Of a DNA stretch of 64,000 bases, positions 16,406 to 24,894 are shown one piece after another; position 1 is the first letter of the stretch, and every line of letters starts with the position of its first letter. Under the pieces are notes generated by a model that was not told the DNA's origin, searched no databases, and was given only the letters and a program-made list of their open reading frames with translations. The DNA comes from Zoogloea sp. (GTDB taxonomy: Bacteria; Pseudomonadota; Gammaproteobacteria; Burkholderiales; Rhodocyclaceae). The translations under genes and the position numbers were made by a program. The stretch spans positions 1 through 64,000 of the forward strand of contig JAKLLO010000008.1 in NCBI GenBank assembly GCA_023150095.1, read 5' to 3'.

Positions 16406-17674
16406 ATGCTCTCCCTGGCCGCATCTGCGCCTGAAATCGCGGCTGCCGCAATTTTCGCGGTCGCCGTCGCCCACACTTTTTCGACCCGCTTCTTCGCCCA
16501 TCTGGCCCACCTCCAGCCGCGTCACGCCGGGCTGTGGCACCTGCTCGCCGAGGTGGAGGTGGTGTTCGGGCTGTGGGCATTCGTGCTGGTCGCCGTGCTG
16601 TTCTGGCTGAACGGGCAGGATGCCGCGGTGGCCTACCTTGAAGGACGCAACTTCACCGAACCGATGTTCGTGTTCGTGGTGATGGTGATCGCCGCCAGCC
16701 GCCCCATCGTGAGCACGGTGATCGGCGTGGTCCGCCTGCTGGCGTCGGTGATCCCGATCCATCGCGCCGTGGCGACCTACTTCCTGTGCCTGTCGGTGGT
16801 CCCGCTGCTGGGCTCCTTCATCACCGAACCGGCCGCCATGACCCTCGCGGCGCTGATGCTGCGCGACGGCTACTACCAGCAGGGCCTGTCCAACCGCCTC
16901 AAGTACGCCACCCTGGGGATGCTCTTCGTGAATGTCTCCATCGGCGGCACGCTGACCCATTTTGCCGCGCCGCCGGTGCTGATGGTCGCCGCGAAGTGGC
17001 AGTGGGACACCCTCTACATGATCTCCCACTTCGGCTGGAAGGCGGCCTTCGCGGTGTTTGCGAACGCCATCATCCTCACATGGTTCTTCCGGGAGGAGCT
17101 GGCCGAGCGGGGCCAGATAGACCCTGACACCCGACGCGCCCCGGTCCCCGTCGCGATCAGCGGCATTCACCTCGGCTTTCTGATCGGGGCGGTCTTCTTC
17201 GCCCATCACCCGGTGGTGTTCATGGGGCTGTTCCTGTTCTTCCTGGGCTTCACCGAAGCCTACAAGACCCACCAGGACCGCCTGATCCTGCGCGAAGGCC
17301 TGCTGGTGGCGTTCTTCCTGGCCGGGCTGGTGGTACTCGGCGGGCTCCAGCAGTGGTGGCTGCAGCAGGCGCTGGTGGGCGTCGAGCCGACCCTGCTGTA
17401 CTTCCTCGCCACCGCGCTGACCGCCCTGACGGACAACGCCGCACTGACCTACCTGGCCTCGCTGGTGGACGGCGTGTCGCCCGAATTCAAGTACGCCATC
17501 GTGGCCGGCGCGGTGACGGGCGGCGGCCTCACCTTCATCGCCAATGCGCCGAACCCCGCCGGCGTGGCGATCCTCAAATCGAACTTCGACGACGAATCGA
17601 TCAGCCCGATGGGCCTGTTCCTCGCCGCGCTGCCGCCGACCTGCGTCGCCGTCCTGGCCTTCCAGGTGCTGTGA
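16406..17674 (+). CDS. Putative Na+/H+ antiporter (PF07399-like)
   Basis: 422 aa integral membrane protein with around eleven hydrophobic segments, e.g. LLAEVEVVFGLWAFVLVAVLF and GFLIGAVFFAHHPVVFMGLF. Conserved polar signatures within membrane regions include GSFITEPAAMTLAALML, NVSIGGTLTHFAAPPVLM, ATALTALTDNAALTYL and GGGLTFIANAPNPAG. These match the putative Na+/H+ antiporter family PF07399, part of the ion transporter superfamily. It is the first gene of a three-gene set with a small membrane protein (start overlapping this stop, TGATG) and a UspA-like protein. Substrate is not shown by sequence. Confidence 0.85.
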   Translation: MLSLAASAPEIAAAAIFAVAVAHTFSTRFFAHLAHLQPRHAGLWHLLAEVEVVFGLWAFVLVAVLFWLNGQDAAVAYLEGRNFTEPMFVFVVMVIAASRPIVSTVIGVVRLLASVIPIHRAVATYFLCLSVVPLLGSFITEPAAMTLAALMLRDGYYQQGLSNRLKYATLGMLFVNVSIGGTLTHFAAPPVLMVAAKWQWDTLYMISHFGWKAAFAVFANAIILTWFFREELAERGQIDPDTRRAPVPVAISGIHLGFLIGAVFFAHHPVVFMGLFLFFLGFTEAYKTHQDRLILREGLLVAFFLAGLVVLGGLQQWWLQQALVGVEPTLLYFLATALTALTDNAALTYLASLVDGVSPEFKYAIVAGAVTGGGLTFIANAPNPAGVAILKSNFDDESISPMGLFLAALPPTCVAVLAFQVL

Positions 17675-18045
17675 TGCCGGCCACGAGCCCGATCCTCCGG
17701 TCACGCGGGCTTCAATGGGTGCTGGTCAGCCTGTTCCCACGCCTGCGGGCCTGGCCCGTGCGCGACTGGCCGGGCGTGCTGGAGAAGGCGAGAGCGGTCG
17801 AAGCCGATACGGTCGAGCGCGTCCTGGTGATCGCAAGCCTGCTGCTGGTGACCTGGCTGCTGCGCCCGCCAACCGGCCTCGAGGTGCCGCAGCCCCTGCT
17901 CTTTCTGGCCCAGATGGCCCTCGCGGTGCCGGCTCTGCTGGTGCTGACAGGGCCGTTCTACCTGCGACGGCTCCGCCGCGGCCTGCAGGCCGCCTACCGC
18001 CAGGATCACCCGCCTGCCGCGCCGCCCGGCTCCGACGCCCCCTGA
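17674..18045 (+). CDS. Small membrane protein, function unknown
   Basis: 123 aa with two predicted membrane segments (VLVIASLLLVTWLL and LLFLAQMALAVPALLVL) and basic ends. The ATG at 17674 overlaps the stop of the antiporter gene by one base, indicating translational coupling, so it may be an accessory subunit or a membrane partner of the antiporter. The C-terminus is Pro-rich (HPPAAPPGSDAP). I do not recognise a family. Confidence 0.75.
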   Translation: MPATSPILRSRGLQWVLVSLFPRLRAWPVRDWPGVLEKARAVEADTVERVLVIASLLLVTWLLRPPTGLEVPQPLLFLAQMALAVPALLVLTGPFYLRRLRRGLQAAYRQDHPPAAPPGSDAP

Positions 18046-18061
18046 CCCGGAGCGCGCGACC

Positions 18062-18544
18062 ATGAACACCTCCACCGAACAACCGGCAGGCCACGCCCGT
18101 CACCGGCTGCTGATCCCCATCGACGCCACTGCGCCATCGAAATGGGGCATTGCCCACGCGCTCCGGACTCATCGGGAGGCCGGGCCGGTGGCGGTGTGCC
18201 TGCTCTACATCGTCGCGCCGGTGCACCACTGGACGGTGCGACGCTTCCGCACCGAGCCGGAGATCCACCGCCACTTCGAGACCCGCTCGCGGGTCTTTCT
18301 GGAAGAGGCCGCCCAGCCCCTACGGGACGCCGGCATCGTCTGCCGCTGTGTGTTCCGCGAAGCGCCGCCCGTGCCGGGCATCCTCGACCTGGCCGAACAG
18401 CTCGGCTGCACCGCCATCGTGATGCCGGAACCCGGCTGGCCGGACATGCTGGGCAGAAGCCTCGCCCGACGGCTGCAGCGCGCCCGGCGCGACATCCCCG
18501 TCACCCTGGTCCGCCCGCCGACAGCCCTGGAACGGGCTACTTGA
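18062..18544 (+). CDS. UspA-like universal stress protein
   Basis: 160 aa. The pattern is that of a single Usp domain: HRLLIPIDATAPSKWGIAHAL at the first strand, a central AVCLLYIVAPVHHW strand, and ILDLAEQLGCTAIVMPEPGW followed by RDIPVTLVRPP. The usual ATP-binding G-2x-G-9x-G(S/T) motif is not clear, so it may be a non-ATP-binding member. It starts 16 bases after the small membrane protein and probably belongs to the antiporter operon, as Usp proteins often accompany ion transporters. The 3' end overlaps the convergent cytochrome gene by 8 bases. Confidence 0.78.
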   Translation: MNTSTEQPAGHARHRLLIPIDATAPSKWGIAHALRTHREAGPVAVCLLYIVAPVHHWTVRRFRTEPEIHRHFETRSRVFLEEAAQPLRDAGIVCRCVFREAPPVPGILDLAEQLGCTAIVMPEPGWPDMLGRSLARRLQRARRDIPVTLVRPPTALERAT

Positions 18545-19190
18545 GGCTGGACAGGTAAGCCACCACCGCCTCGATGTTCTGCTCGCCCAGGGCCATCACC
18601 GCCGCGGTCATCGGCGGGTAGATGCGCTCCGGACCACCCTTCAGGTAGCGCTTGAGGGTCTGGCGCAGGTATTCCGGCTGCTGGCCGGCGAGCCGCGGGA
18701 AGTTCTCGCCGCCGTGCGCCTCGGGGCCGTGGCAGCGCACGCAGTTGCGCGCAAACAGCTGGCCGCCCTCGGCAGAGCGCGGGCCCGGCGTGGTGACCGA
18801 CGGCGTCGCCGGCAGGTTGGCATAGTAGTAGGCCACGCTGGCCTTCTCGTCGGCGCTGAGGGCCTTGCCCAGCCCCTGCATGAAAGGCTCGAGGCGCCGC
18901 CCGGTGCGGAACACCTCCAGCTGGTTGAGCAGGTAAATGGGATGCTGGCCGGCCAGGTTGGGCAGCTCGGCATAGCGGGCGCCGGCCTGCTCGCCGTGGC
19001 AGTTGGCGCAGAACTGGGCCACCTTGCGGCCAGCGTCGATGGCCGCCTTCTGCTCGGCCGGCGTGCCCTTCTGCACCCGCGCGAGGTTGTCGCGCCCATC
19101 CGCCGGCGTCGCCGCCGCGGCCGACACGGCCAGCCCACACAACGCTGCGGCCAGCAGTGTCGCCGCGGCCTTCGGTTTGATACCCATCAT
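18537..19190 (-). CDS. Periplasmic di-haem cytochrome c (c4-like)
   Basis: 217 aa. A signal peptide (KPKAAATLLAAALCGLAVSAAAA) is followed by two CxxCH haem sites, CANCH and CVRCH, in two similar half-domains, each with a downstream GQxPxYL element (LAGQHPIYLLNQL and LAGQQPEYLRQTL) and methionines that can act as axial ligands (PFMQGLG, PPMTAAVM). This is the cytochrome c4 layout, an electron carrier to terminal oxidases. I chose the ATG at 19190 because AAAGGGG lies just upstream; the longer frame to 19256 would precede the signal peptide with unrelated sequence. It has its own promoter region shared with the divergent flavoprotein gene. Confidence 0.9.
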   Translation of the reverse strand: MMGIKPKAAATLLAAALCGLAVSAAAATPADGRDNLARVQKGTPAEQKAAIDAGRKVAQFCANCHGEQAGARYAELPNLAGQHPIYLLNQLEVFRTGRRLEPFMQGLGKALSADEKASVAYYYANLPATPSVTTPGPRSAEGGQLFARNCVRCHGPEAHGGENFPRLAGQQPEYLRQTLKRYLKGGPERIYPPMTAAVMALGEQNIEAVVAYLSSLK

Positions 19191-19296
19191 CGGAACCCCT
19201 TTGTGGCTGGCCGGCAAAATGGCCCACCGCCTGATCTGGGCATTGTAGCCGCCCACCTGGAACTACAATTCCGCCTTTGTCACACTCATCGACCGC

Positions 19297-20583
19297 ATGT
19301 CCGCCGCCTCCGCCCCCTCCCACAGCACCGTCCGCGTCGCCATCATCGGCGGCGGGCCGGCCGGCCTGATGGCCGCCGAGACCCTGGCCGCCGCCGACAT
19401 TCATGCGGATGTCTTCGACGCCATGCCATCGGTGGGGCGCAAGTTCCTGCTCGCCGGCAAGGGCGGGCTCAACATCACCCATTCCGAAGGGTTCGAGGCG
19501 TTCGTGTCGCGTTACGGCACGCGCCGCACCGAGCTTGAACCGATGGTCGCGGCATTTTCGCCCCAGGCCCTGCGCGACTGGGTCGAGACGCTGGGCGTGA
19601 CCACCTTCGTGGGTACGTCGGGCCGGGTGTTTCCCGCCGAGATGAAGGCCGCGCCCCTGATGCGGGCCTGGCTGCAGCGCCTGCGCGCGGCCGGGGTGCG
19701 CATCCACGTGCGCCACCGCTGGACGGGCTGGAACACCGACGGCAGCCTGGCCTTCGCCACGCCCGCCGGGCCGCTGGCGGTGGCGGCCGACGCCACCCTG
19801 CTGGCCCTGGGCGGCGGCAGCTGGGCGAAGCTCGGCTCCGACGGCGCCTGGGTGCCGTGGCTGGCAGAAAAGGGCATTGCCGTCGCGCCGCTGCGCCCGG
19901 CCAACTGCGGCTTTCTGGTGGCCTCGCCCCGCGCCGCGGCGGGCTGGAGCGAGCATCTGGCGAGCCGCTTTGCCGGCCAGCCCCTCAAGTCGGTGGCGAT
20001 GCGCCTGGCGGGCGACGCGGCCCCGCCCCGGGTCGGCGAAGCCATGCTGACCGCCGACGGCATCGAGGGCAGCCTGATCTACGCGCTGTCGGCCGCCATC
20101 CGCGAACGCATCGAGACCACCGGCGAGGCGCTGCTTGAGATCGACCTCGCCCCCGGCCGCCCGCTGGAACGGGTGCAGGCCGAGGTCGCCCATCCCCGCG
20201 GCGCCCGCTCGCTGGCCAGCCACCTGCAAAGCCGTGTCGGCATCGCCGGCCTCAAGATGGCGCTGCTGCGCGAGTGCCTGCCGGCCGACGCGCTCGCCGA
20301 TCCGACCCGTCTGGCCTCTGCCATCAAGGCCCTGCCGGTGCGCCTGGTGGCGCCGCGGCCGCTGGACGAAGCGATCAGCAGCGCCGGCGGCGTGCGTTTT
20401 GAAGACCTGGACGACGGCCTGATGGTGAAGCGCCAGCCCGGCCTGTTCTGCGCCGGCGAGATGCTCGACTGGGAGGCGCCCACCGGCGGCTACCTGCTCA
20501 CCGCCTGCTTCGCCAGCGGCCGGCGGGCCGGCGAGGGCGTGCGCGACTGGCTCGCGGCGGGGGGCGGGCGTCACACGATTTAA
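19297..20583 (+). CDS. FAD-dependent oxidoreductase, HI0933/BaiN-like family
   Basis: 428 aa. N-terminal Rossmann dinucleotide fold VAIIGGGPAGLMAAETLAAA, then GRKFLLAGKGGLNITHSE, which is diagnostic of the HI0933-like flavoprotein group (TIGR03862 branch), GGGSWAKLGSDGAW, and the C-terminal FAD contact GLFCAGEMLDWEAPTGGYLLTACFASG. The reaction in the cell is not known for most members. ATG 19297 is the only good start. The gene is monocistronic, with the divergent cytochrome gene upstream and a small membrane protein gene 63 bases downstream. Confidence 0.9.
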   Translation: MSAASAPSHSTVRVAIIGGGPAGLMAAETLAAADIHADVFDAMPSVGRKFLLAGKGGLNITHSEGFEAFVSRYGTRRTELEPMVAAFSPQALRDWVETLGVTTFVGTSGRVFPAEMKAAPLMRAWLQRLRAAGVRIHVRHRWTGWNTDGSLAFATPAGPLAVAADATLLALGGGSWAKLGSDGAWVPWLAEKGIAVAPLRPANCGFLVASPRAAAGWSEHLASRFAGQPLKSVAMRLAGDAAPPRVGEAMLTADGIEGSLIYALSAAIRERIETTGEALLEIDLAPGRPLERVQAEVAHPRGARSLASHLQSRVGIAGLKMALLRECLPADALADPTRLASAIKALPVRLVAPRPLDEAISSAGGVRFEDLDDGLMVKRQPGLFCAGEMLDWEAPTGGYLLTACFASGRRAGEGVRDWLAAGGGRHTI

Positions 20584-20646
20584 CGAGCCGGTCATCGGCC
20601 GGGGGCTAGAGTGGGCGCTCCCCTCTCCCCCAAAGGACGTCCCGCC

Positions 20647-20886
20647 ATGCTTTCCACCATCATCATCGGCCTCGTCGTCGGTCTCGTCGCCCGCTTCGTC
20701 AAACCCGGCGACGACAGCATGGGCTGGATCAAGACCATCCTGTTCGGCATCGGCGGCTCCATGGCCGCCACTTACGGCGGTCAGGCGCTGGGCCTGTACC
20801 AGGCCGGCCAGGGCGCCGGCTTCATCGGCTCGGTGGTGGGCGCCGTCGTGCTGCTGATCGTCGCCGGGAAGCTCGGCCTGAAGTAA
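20647..20886 (+). CDS. GlsB/YeaQ/YmgE family small membrane protein
   Basis: 79 aa, two to three hydrophobic Gly-rich helices (STIIIGLVVGLVARFVKPG, GWIKTILFGIGGSMAATYGG and GFIGSVVGAVVLLIVAGKLG). This is the pattern of the transglycosylase-associated / YeaQ family, small inner-membrane proteins linked to stress. AAAGGACG lies upstream of the ATG at 20647. The same frame is open from 20611, but that start would put the ribosome-binding site inside the gene. Confidence 0.9.
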   Translation: MLSTIIIGLVVGLVARFVKPGDDSMGWIKTILFGIGGSMAATYGGQALGLYQAGQGAGFIGSVVGAVVLLIVAGKLGLK

Positions 20887-20976
20887 TCCGCACGCCCGCC
20901 GGGGCAGTTTTGTTCAAGACGCCCGGCGGACATCGCCGCTACCTTGGGGCTCGTACCCTGCGAACCCCATCCGGTG

Positions 20977-21564
20977 ATGTCCATGAACCTCGTCCTCTCG
21001 ATGGCCGCCTTTGCGCTGGCGGCCTCCCTCTCCCCCGGCCCGGTGAATCTGGTGGCCCTCGGCGCCGGCGCCCGCCACGGCTTTCGGGCCAGCCTGCGCC
21101 ACGTGACCGGCGCCACCGTCGGCTTCACCGTGCTGCTGGTGCTCACCGGCCTTGGCCTGCAGGAGATCCTGCTGCGCTGGCCGGGCCTGACCGACCTGGT
21201 GCGCTGGGCCGGCGTGGCTTTTCTGGTGTATCTGGCGATCCGCCTGGCGGCCGATGATGGCCGGCTCGCCGCCGGGCCGGCCGACGCGGGGCCGACGCTC
21301 ATCGCCGGCGCGGTGATGCAGTGGCTCAACCCGAAGGCCTGGCTGGCCGCGGTGGCCGGCACCGGCGCCTATCTGGCCGACGGCGATCCGGCCCGGGTGT
21401 GGCTGTTTGCGGGGATCTACTTCGTGATCTGCTATCTGTCGGTGGGCAGCTGGGCCTACGCCGGCGCCCACCTGCGCCGCCACCTGGACAGCCCGGCGCG
21501 CATCCGCGCCTTCAACCGCCTGATGGCCGCGCTGCTGGCGGGCAGCGCGCTGTTCCTGATTTAG
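20977..21564 (+). CDS. LysE/RhtB family amino-acid exporter
   Basis: 195 aa with six hydrophobic segments. The N-terminal SLSPGPVNLVALGAGARHGFRAS matches the LysE/RhtB signature (PGP motif). Later segments AFLVYLAIRLA and AVMQWLNPKAWLAAVAG carry the conserved NPKAW. It probably exports an amino acid or metabolite; substrate unknown. ATG 20977 and 20983 are both possible; 20944 seems too early. The stop overlaps the convergent AraC gene by 4 bases. Confidence 0.87.
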   Translation: MSMNLVLSMAAFALAASLSPGPVNLVALGAGARHGFRASLRHVTGATVGFTVLLVLTGLGLQEILLRWPGLTDLVRWAGVAFLVYLAIRLAADDGRLAAGPADAGPTLIAGAVMQWLNPKAWLAAVAGTGAYLADGDPARVWLFAGIYFVICYLSVGSWAYAGAHLRRHLDSPARIRAFNRLMAALLAGSALFLI

Positions 21565-22400
21565 GCCGGGGCCCGGTACTGCCCCGGCGTGGCCGCCACC
21601 AGCCGCTTGAAGGCCCGGTGAAGATGCGCTTGATCGGCAAAGCCGGCGTCCGCCGCGACATCGGCGATGGCGTGGCCGCGACGCAGGCGCGCCCGGCTGT
21701 AGCGGATGCGCCGGTCGATGAGGAAGGCGTGGGGCGTGAGGCCGTAGCGCCGCTGAAAGGCGCGGATCAGGTAGGACTCCGACAGGCCCGCGGCGGCGCA
21801 GATGTCGCCCAGGCTGAGGGGCCGGGTGCAGTTGTCGGCGATGAACTCGGCGGCCCGGGCGAGCCGGTCGTCGGCCTCTGCTAGCACGGCCGGCGCCGGA
21901 TCGAGGCGGGCCTGCAGCAGCGCGGCGAAGGCCACCGCCGCGCTCTCCTTCTCGAGCCGGTCGGCCTGCCCGTCGTGGAGCAGTGCCTGCAGGCGGATCA
22001 AGCCTTCGGCCAGCAGCGGGTCGCGGGTCGCCGCGGTGGCGAAGGGCTGGAAACCCCGCCCGTCCGGGAGCCCCAGCGCCGCCTGCTGGCGGGCCAGCCA
22101 CGCCGTATCCAGAAACAGCATGTGGTACGCCCAGGGCTGGTCATCCACCGGGTTGCAGGCGTGCACGTCTTCGGGATTGACCACCACCACCGACCCCGGC
22201 CCGACCCGCTCGCGCCGGCGCCCGTTGGCGTAGGTGCTGACGCCGCCGGTGATCACGCCGATGGAGAAGGTGTCGTGGGAATGGGGCGCATAGCAGACCC
22301 GCCGGCCGTCCTCGACCGAGCGCAGCTCGACGTGGGGCAAGACCGTATCCCGCCAGAAGCGGGGCGCGGCGGCCTGACGTTCAGCGTCCGCCGGCCACAT
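21561..22400 (-). CDS. AraC-family transcriptional regulator
   Basis: 279 aa from the ATG at 22400. The N-terminal half is a cupin-type ligand-binding domain (PHSHDTFSIGVITGGVSTYANG, GPGSVVVVNPEDVHACNP). The C-terminal half carries two helix-turn-helix motifs (LSLGDICAAAGLSESYLIRAFQ and HAIADVAADAGFADQAHLHRAF) with the family ending ATPGQYR. The start lies 20 bases inside the end of the upstream SDR gene, so they are probably co-transcribed. In many genomes regulators of this subgroup sit next to LysE exporters, and the LysE gene faces it here, so it may control the exporter. The frame remains open far upstream into the SDR gene, which is not real coding. Confidence 0.88.
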   Translation of the reverse strand: MWPADAERQAAAPRFWRDTVLPHVELRSVEDGRRVCYAPHSHDTFSIGVITGGVSTYANGRRRERVGPGSVVVVNPEDVHACNPVDDQPWAYHMLFLDTAWLARQQAALGLPDGRGFQPFATAATRDPLLAEGLIRLQALLHDGQADRLEKESAAVAFAALLQARLDPAPAVLAEADDRLARAAEFIADNCTRPLSLGDICAAAGLSESYLIRAFQRRYGLTPHAFLIDRRIRYSRARLRRGHAIADVAADAGFADQAHLHRAFKRLVAATPGQYRAPA

Positions 22401-23127
22401 CGAGGATCGACCCGGTGGTGTAGCTGGCGTCGTCGGAGAGCAGCCACAGCACGGCGCGGGCCACTTCATCGGGCGTGCCGCCGCGCTGCATGGGCACACC
22501 CGGCGCCAGCCGCGCGACCCGGCCGGGCTCGCCGCCGCTGGCATGGATTTCCGTCTCGATGAGGCCCGGCGCCACCCCATTGACGCGGATGCCCTCGGTT
22601 GCGACCTCCTTGGCGAGGCCCAGGGTGAGCGTATCGATGGCGGCCTTGGAGGCGGCGTAATCCACGTACTCGCCCGGCGAGCCGATGCGCGCCGCCCGCG
22701 ACGACAGATTGACGATGGCACCGCCGCGGCCGCCGTGGCGGGTGCTCATGCGCCGCACCGCCTCGCGGGCGCACAGGAAGGCGCCGGTGATGTTGGTGGC
22801 GAAGACGCGGTTGAGGCGCGCGGCGTCCATCTCGTCCACGCGCATCTGACGGGCCAGGATGCCGGCGTTGTTGACCAGTGCGTCGAGCGGGCCGAGGCGG
22901 GCATCGCATTCGGCGAAGAGCCGCAGCACGTCGGATTCCACCGCCACGTCGGCCTGCACCGCGACGGCCGTGCCGCCGTGGCTGGCGATGTCGGCCACCA
23001 CGGCTTCGGCGGCGCTGCGGTCGGTGTGATAGCTGAGGCACACGGCGTAACCCCGCGCGGCGGCCAGCCGGGCGATGGCGGCGCCGATCCCCCGGGAGCC
23101 GCCGGTGACGAGGAGGTTCCGCGCCAT
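22381..23127 (-). CDS. Short-chain dehydrogenase/reductase
   Basis: 248 aa classical SDR: cofactor motif TGGSRGIG at residues 8-15, NNAG motif (LVNNAGILA), catalytic Ser in LSSRAARIGS, YAASK for Tyr and Lys, and PGLIET after the catalytic helix. The YHTDRSAAE stretch after the second strand points to NADP(H) preference. Substrate unknown; it resembles FabG-like and sugar or glucose dehydrogenase-like members. It lies 11 bases downstream of the NYN gene and 20 bases over the AraC start, so the three may form one transcript. Confidence 0.9.
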   Translation of the reverse strand: MARNLLVTGGSRGIGAAIARLAAARGYAVCLSYHTDRSAAEAVVADIASHGGTAVAVQADVAVESDVLRLFAECDARLGPLDALVNNAGILARQMRVDEMDAARLNRVFATNITGAFLCAREAVRRMSTRHGGRGGAIVNLSSRAARIGSPGEYVDYAASKAAIDTLTLGLAKEVATEGIRVNGVAPGLIETEIHASGGEPGRVARLAPGVPMQRGGTPDEVARAVLWLLSDDASYTTGSILDVAGGR

Positions 23128-23138
23128 CGCAGCAATCC

Positions 23139-24365
23139 TCAGGATTCGGTCTTGCGGGTCCGGCGGCGGCGCGCGGCGGGCTTGGCCTCTGCCGGCGCTT
23201 CCGGCGCGGGTTCGGGCGCGGCCGGCGGAGCTTCGGTGGCCTTGGCCGTCTTGGTGGTCTTGCGGCCAGAGCTGGGGCTGCGCTTGCGCCGGGTGTCGGC
23301 CTTGGGCGGCGCTTCGGCTTCGGGCTCGACCGCCGGCGCGGGTTCGGGCGGCGGGGCCTCGACCACCGGCTCGGGCGCGGCAACGGCTTCGGCGGCCTTG
23401 GCCGGCTTGCGGCTGCTGGTGCGCTTGCGGCGGCTGTCGGGCTTGGCGGCGGGGGCTTCGGGCGCGGCGGGCGGCTCGGCCAGGGCTTCGGTGTGGGGCG
23501 CGACGGCCTCAGGCGCGGGCACCTCCACCAGCACCGGTTCGTGGCGCGCGGCGCTGCTGCGATACACGTAGGCGCCGGATTTTTCGTCGCGGCCGAACTC
23601 CAGCAGGCCGCGGGCCTGGGCTTCTTCGAGCAGGTTGCCGAAGGCCCGGAAACCATAGCGGGTCTCGCTGAAATCCGGCTTGCGGCGCTTGATGGCTTCC
23701 TTCAGCACCGACGCCCAGATCTTGCCGGTGTCGCCCCGCTCGGCCACCAGCGCGTCGAAGGTCTGCACGGCGATCTCGATGCCCTTGGTGCGGCGGGCCT
23801 CCACGTCCTCGCGGCGCGGGCGGTCCTCGTCGCTGCGGCGGGCGGGCTGGGCTTCTTTCGGTTCGCGGCGGGCGGCGGCGCGCTGGGTTTCGCGCACCAG
23901 GTCGTCGTAGAAGATGAACTCGTCGCAGTTGGCGATGAGCAGATCAGACGTGGATTGCTTCACCCCCACGCCGATCACCTGCTTGGCGTTCTCGCGCAGC
24001 TTGGAAACCAGCGGCGAGAAATCCGAATCGCCCGAGATGATGACGAAAGTGTTCACGTGGCTCTTGGTGTAGCAGAGGTCCAGCGCGTCCACCACCAGCC
24101 GGATGTCGGCGGAGTTCTTGCCCGACTGGCGCACGTGGGGAATCTCGATCAGCTCGAAGTTGGCCTCGTGCATGGTGGCCTTGAAGCCCTTGTAGCGCTC
24201 CCAGTCGCAGTAGGCCTTCTTGACGACGATGCTGCCCTTGAGCAGCAGGCGCTCGAGCACCAGCTTGATATCGAACTTTTCGTACTTGGCGTCGCGCACG
24301 CCGAGGGCCACGTTCTCAAAATCGCAGAACAGGGCCATGCTGGTGGATTCGGGCGATGTGGCCAT
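23139..24365 (-). CDS. NYN-domain (LabA-like) protein with OST-HTH/LOTUS-like domain and basic tail
   Basis: 408 aa. Residues about 10-160 form an NYN/PIN-like nuclease domain: ALFCDFENVALG with the first aspartate, SADIRLVVDALDL and FVIISGDSDFSPLV with further metal-binding aspartates. After a charged linker rich in Arg/Glu, residues about 195-275 match an OST-HTH/LOTUS-like module (SVLKEAIKRRKPDFSETRYGFRAFGNLLEEAQARGLLEF). The last 130 residues are Ala/Pro/Glu-rich with repeated basic clusters (SRRKRTSSRKPAK, TRRKRSPSSGRK, ARRRRTRK), like histone-H1-type tails. The architecture suggests an RNA-binding ribonuclease; target unknown. ATG 24365 has AGGAGA upstream. Confidence 0.88.
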   Translation of the reverse strand: MATSPESTSMALFCDFENVALGVRDAKYEKFDIKLVLERLLLKGSIVVKKAYCDWERYKGFKATMHEANFELIEIPHVRQSGKNSADIRLVVDALDLCYTKSHVNTFVIISGDSDFSPLVSKLRENAKQVIGVGVKQSTSDLLIANCDEFIFYDDLVRETQRAAARREPKEAQPARRSDEDRPRREDVEARRTKGIEIAVQTFDALVAERGDTGKIWASVLKEAIKRRKPDFSETRYGFRAFGNLLEEAQARGLLEFGRDEKSGAYVYRSSAARHEPVLVEVPAPEAVAPHTEALAEPPAAPEAPAAKPDSRRKRTSSRKPAKAAEAVAAPEPVVEAPPPEPAPAVEPEAEAPPKADTRRKRSPSSGRKTTKTAKATEAPPAAPEPAPEAPAEAKPAARRRRTRKTES

Positions 24366-24473
24366 GGGCGTCTCCTGTCGTGAATGGCTGGCAGCTTACT
24401 CGCAATGGCTCACCCGTGTTAGGTTTCGCAAGCCCCCGACCCCGTCTCCCACCCCGTTCCGCAAGGCCCCCGC

Positions 24474-24863
24474 ATGAACCGCCCCCTTCCACCGGCCGAC
24501 GCCCGCGGCACCCGCGTCGCCCTGATCTTCGCCCTCGTCGCCGAACGCCTGTCCCTGTGGTACGAGCACGGCCAGTGGCCCACCGAGGCCCAGGGCGCCA
24601 CCCTGTGCGCCGACTGGCTTGGCCGCACCAAACGCAGCCTGCCGCTGGCCGACCGGCGTCATCTGTCGGACCTCAGCGACCAGCTGGCCCGCCAGATCGC
24701 CGGCAGCCTGTCCCGCGAGGCGGGGCTGTACACCGTACACGAGATGATGGAATCCCTCGATCCCAACCACGAATCCGAACTCGGCCAGACCCTGATGGCC
24801 GAATGCGAGCGCATGCTGGATGCGTCACCCCCGCCGGGCGCCGACACCCCGCCCGGGTGCTAG
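24474..24863 (+). CDS. Hypothetical protein, 129 aa
   Basis: I do not recognise a family. It is soluble and helical, with no signal peptide or membrane segment and a Pro/Gly tail (ASPPPGADTPPGC). The coding call rests on the start ATG at 24474, frame length and codon pattern, and on the neat fit between the divergent NYN gene and the isomerase gene 31 bases downstream, with which it could be co-transcribed. The Shine-Dalgarno (AAGG) is weak. Confidence 0.65.
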   Translation: MNRPLPPADARGTRVALIFALVAERLSLWYEHGQWPTEAQGATLCADWLGRTKRSLPLADRRHLSDLSDQLARQIAGSLSREAGLYTVHEMMESLDPNHESELGQTLMAECERMLDASPPPGADTPPGC

Positions 24864-24894
24864 ACTCGCTTCATCCCCACCGCGGAGCCACGCC

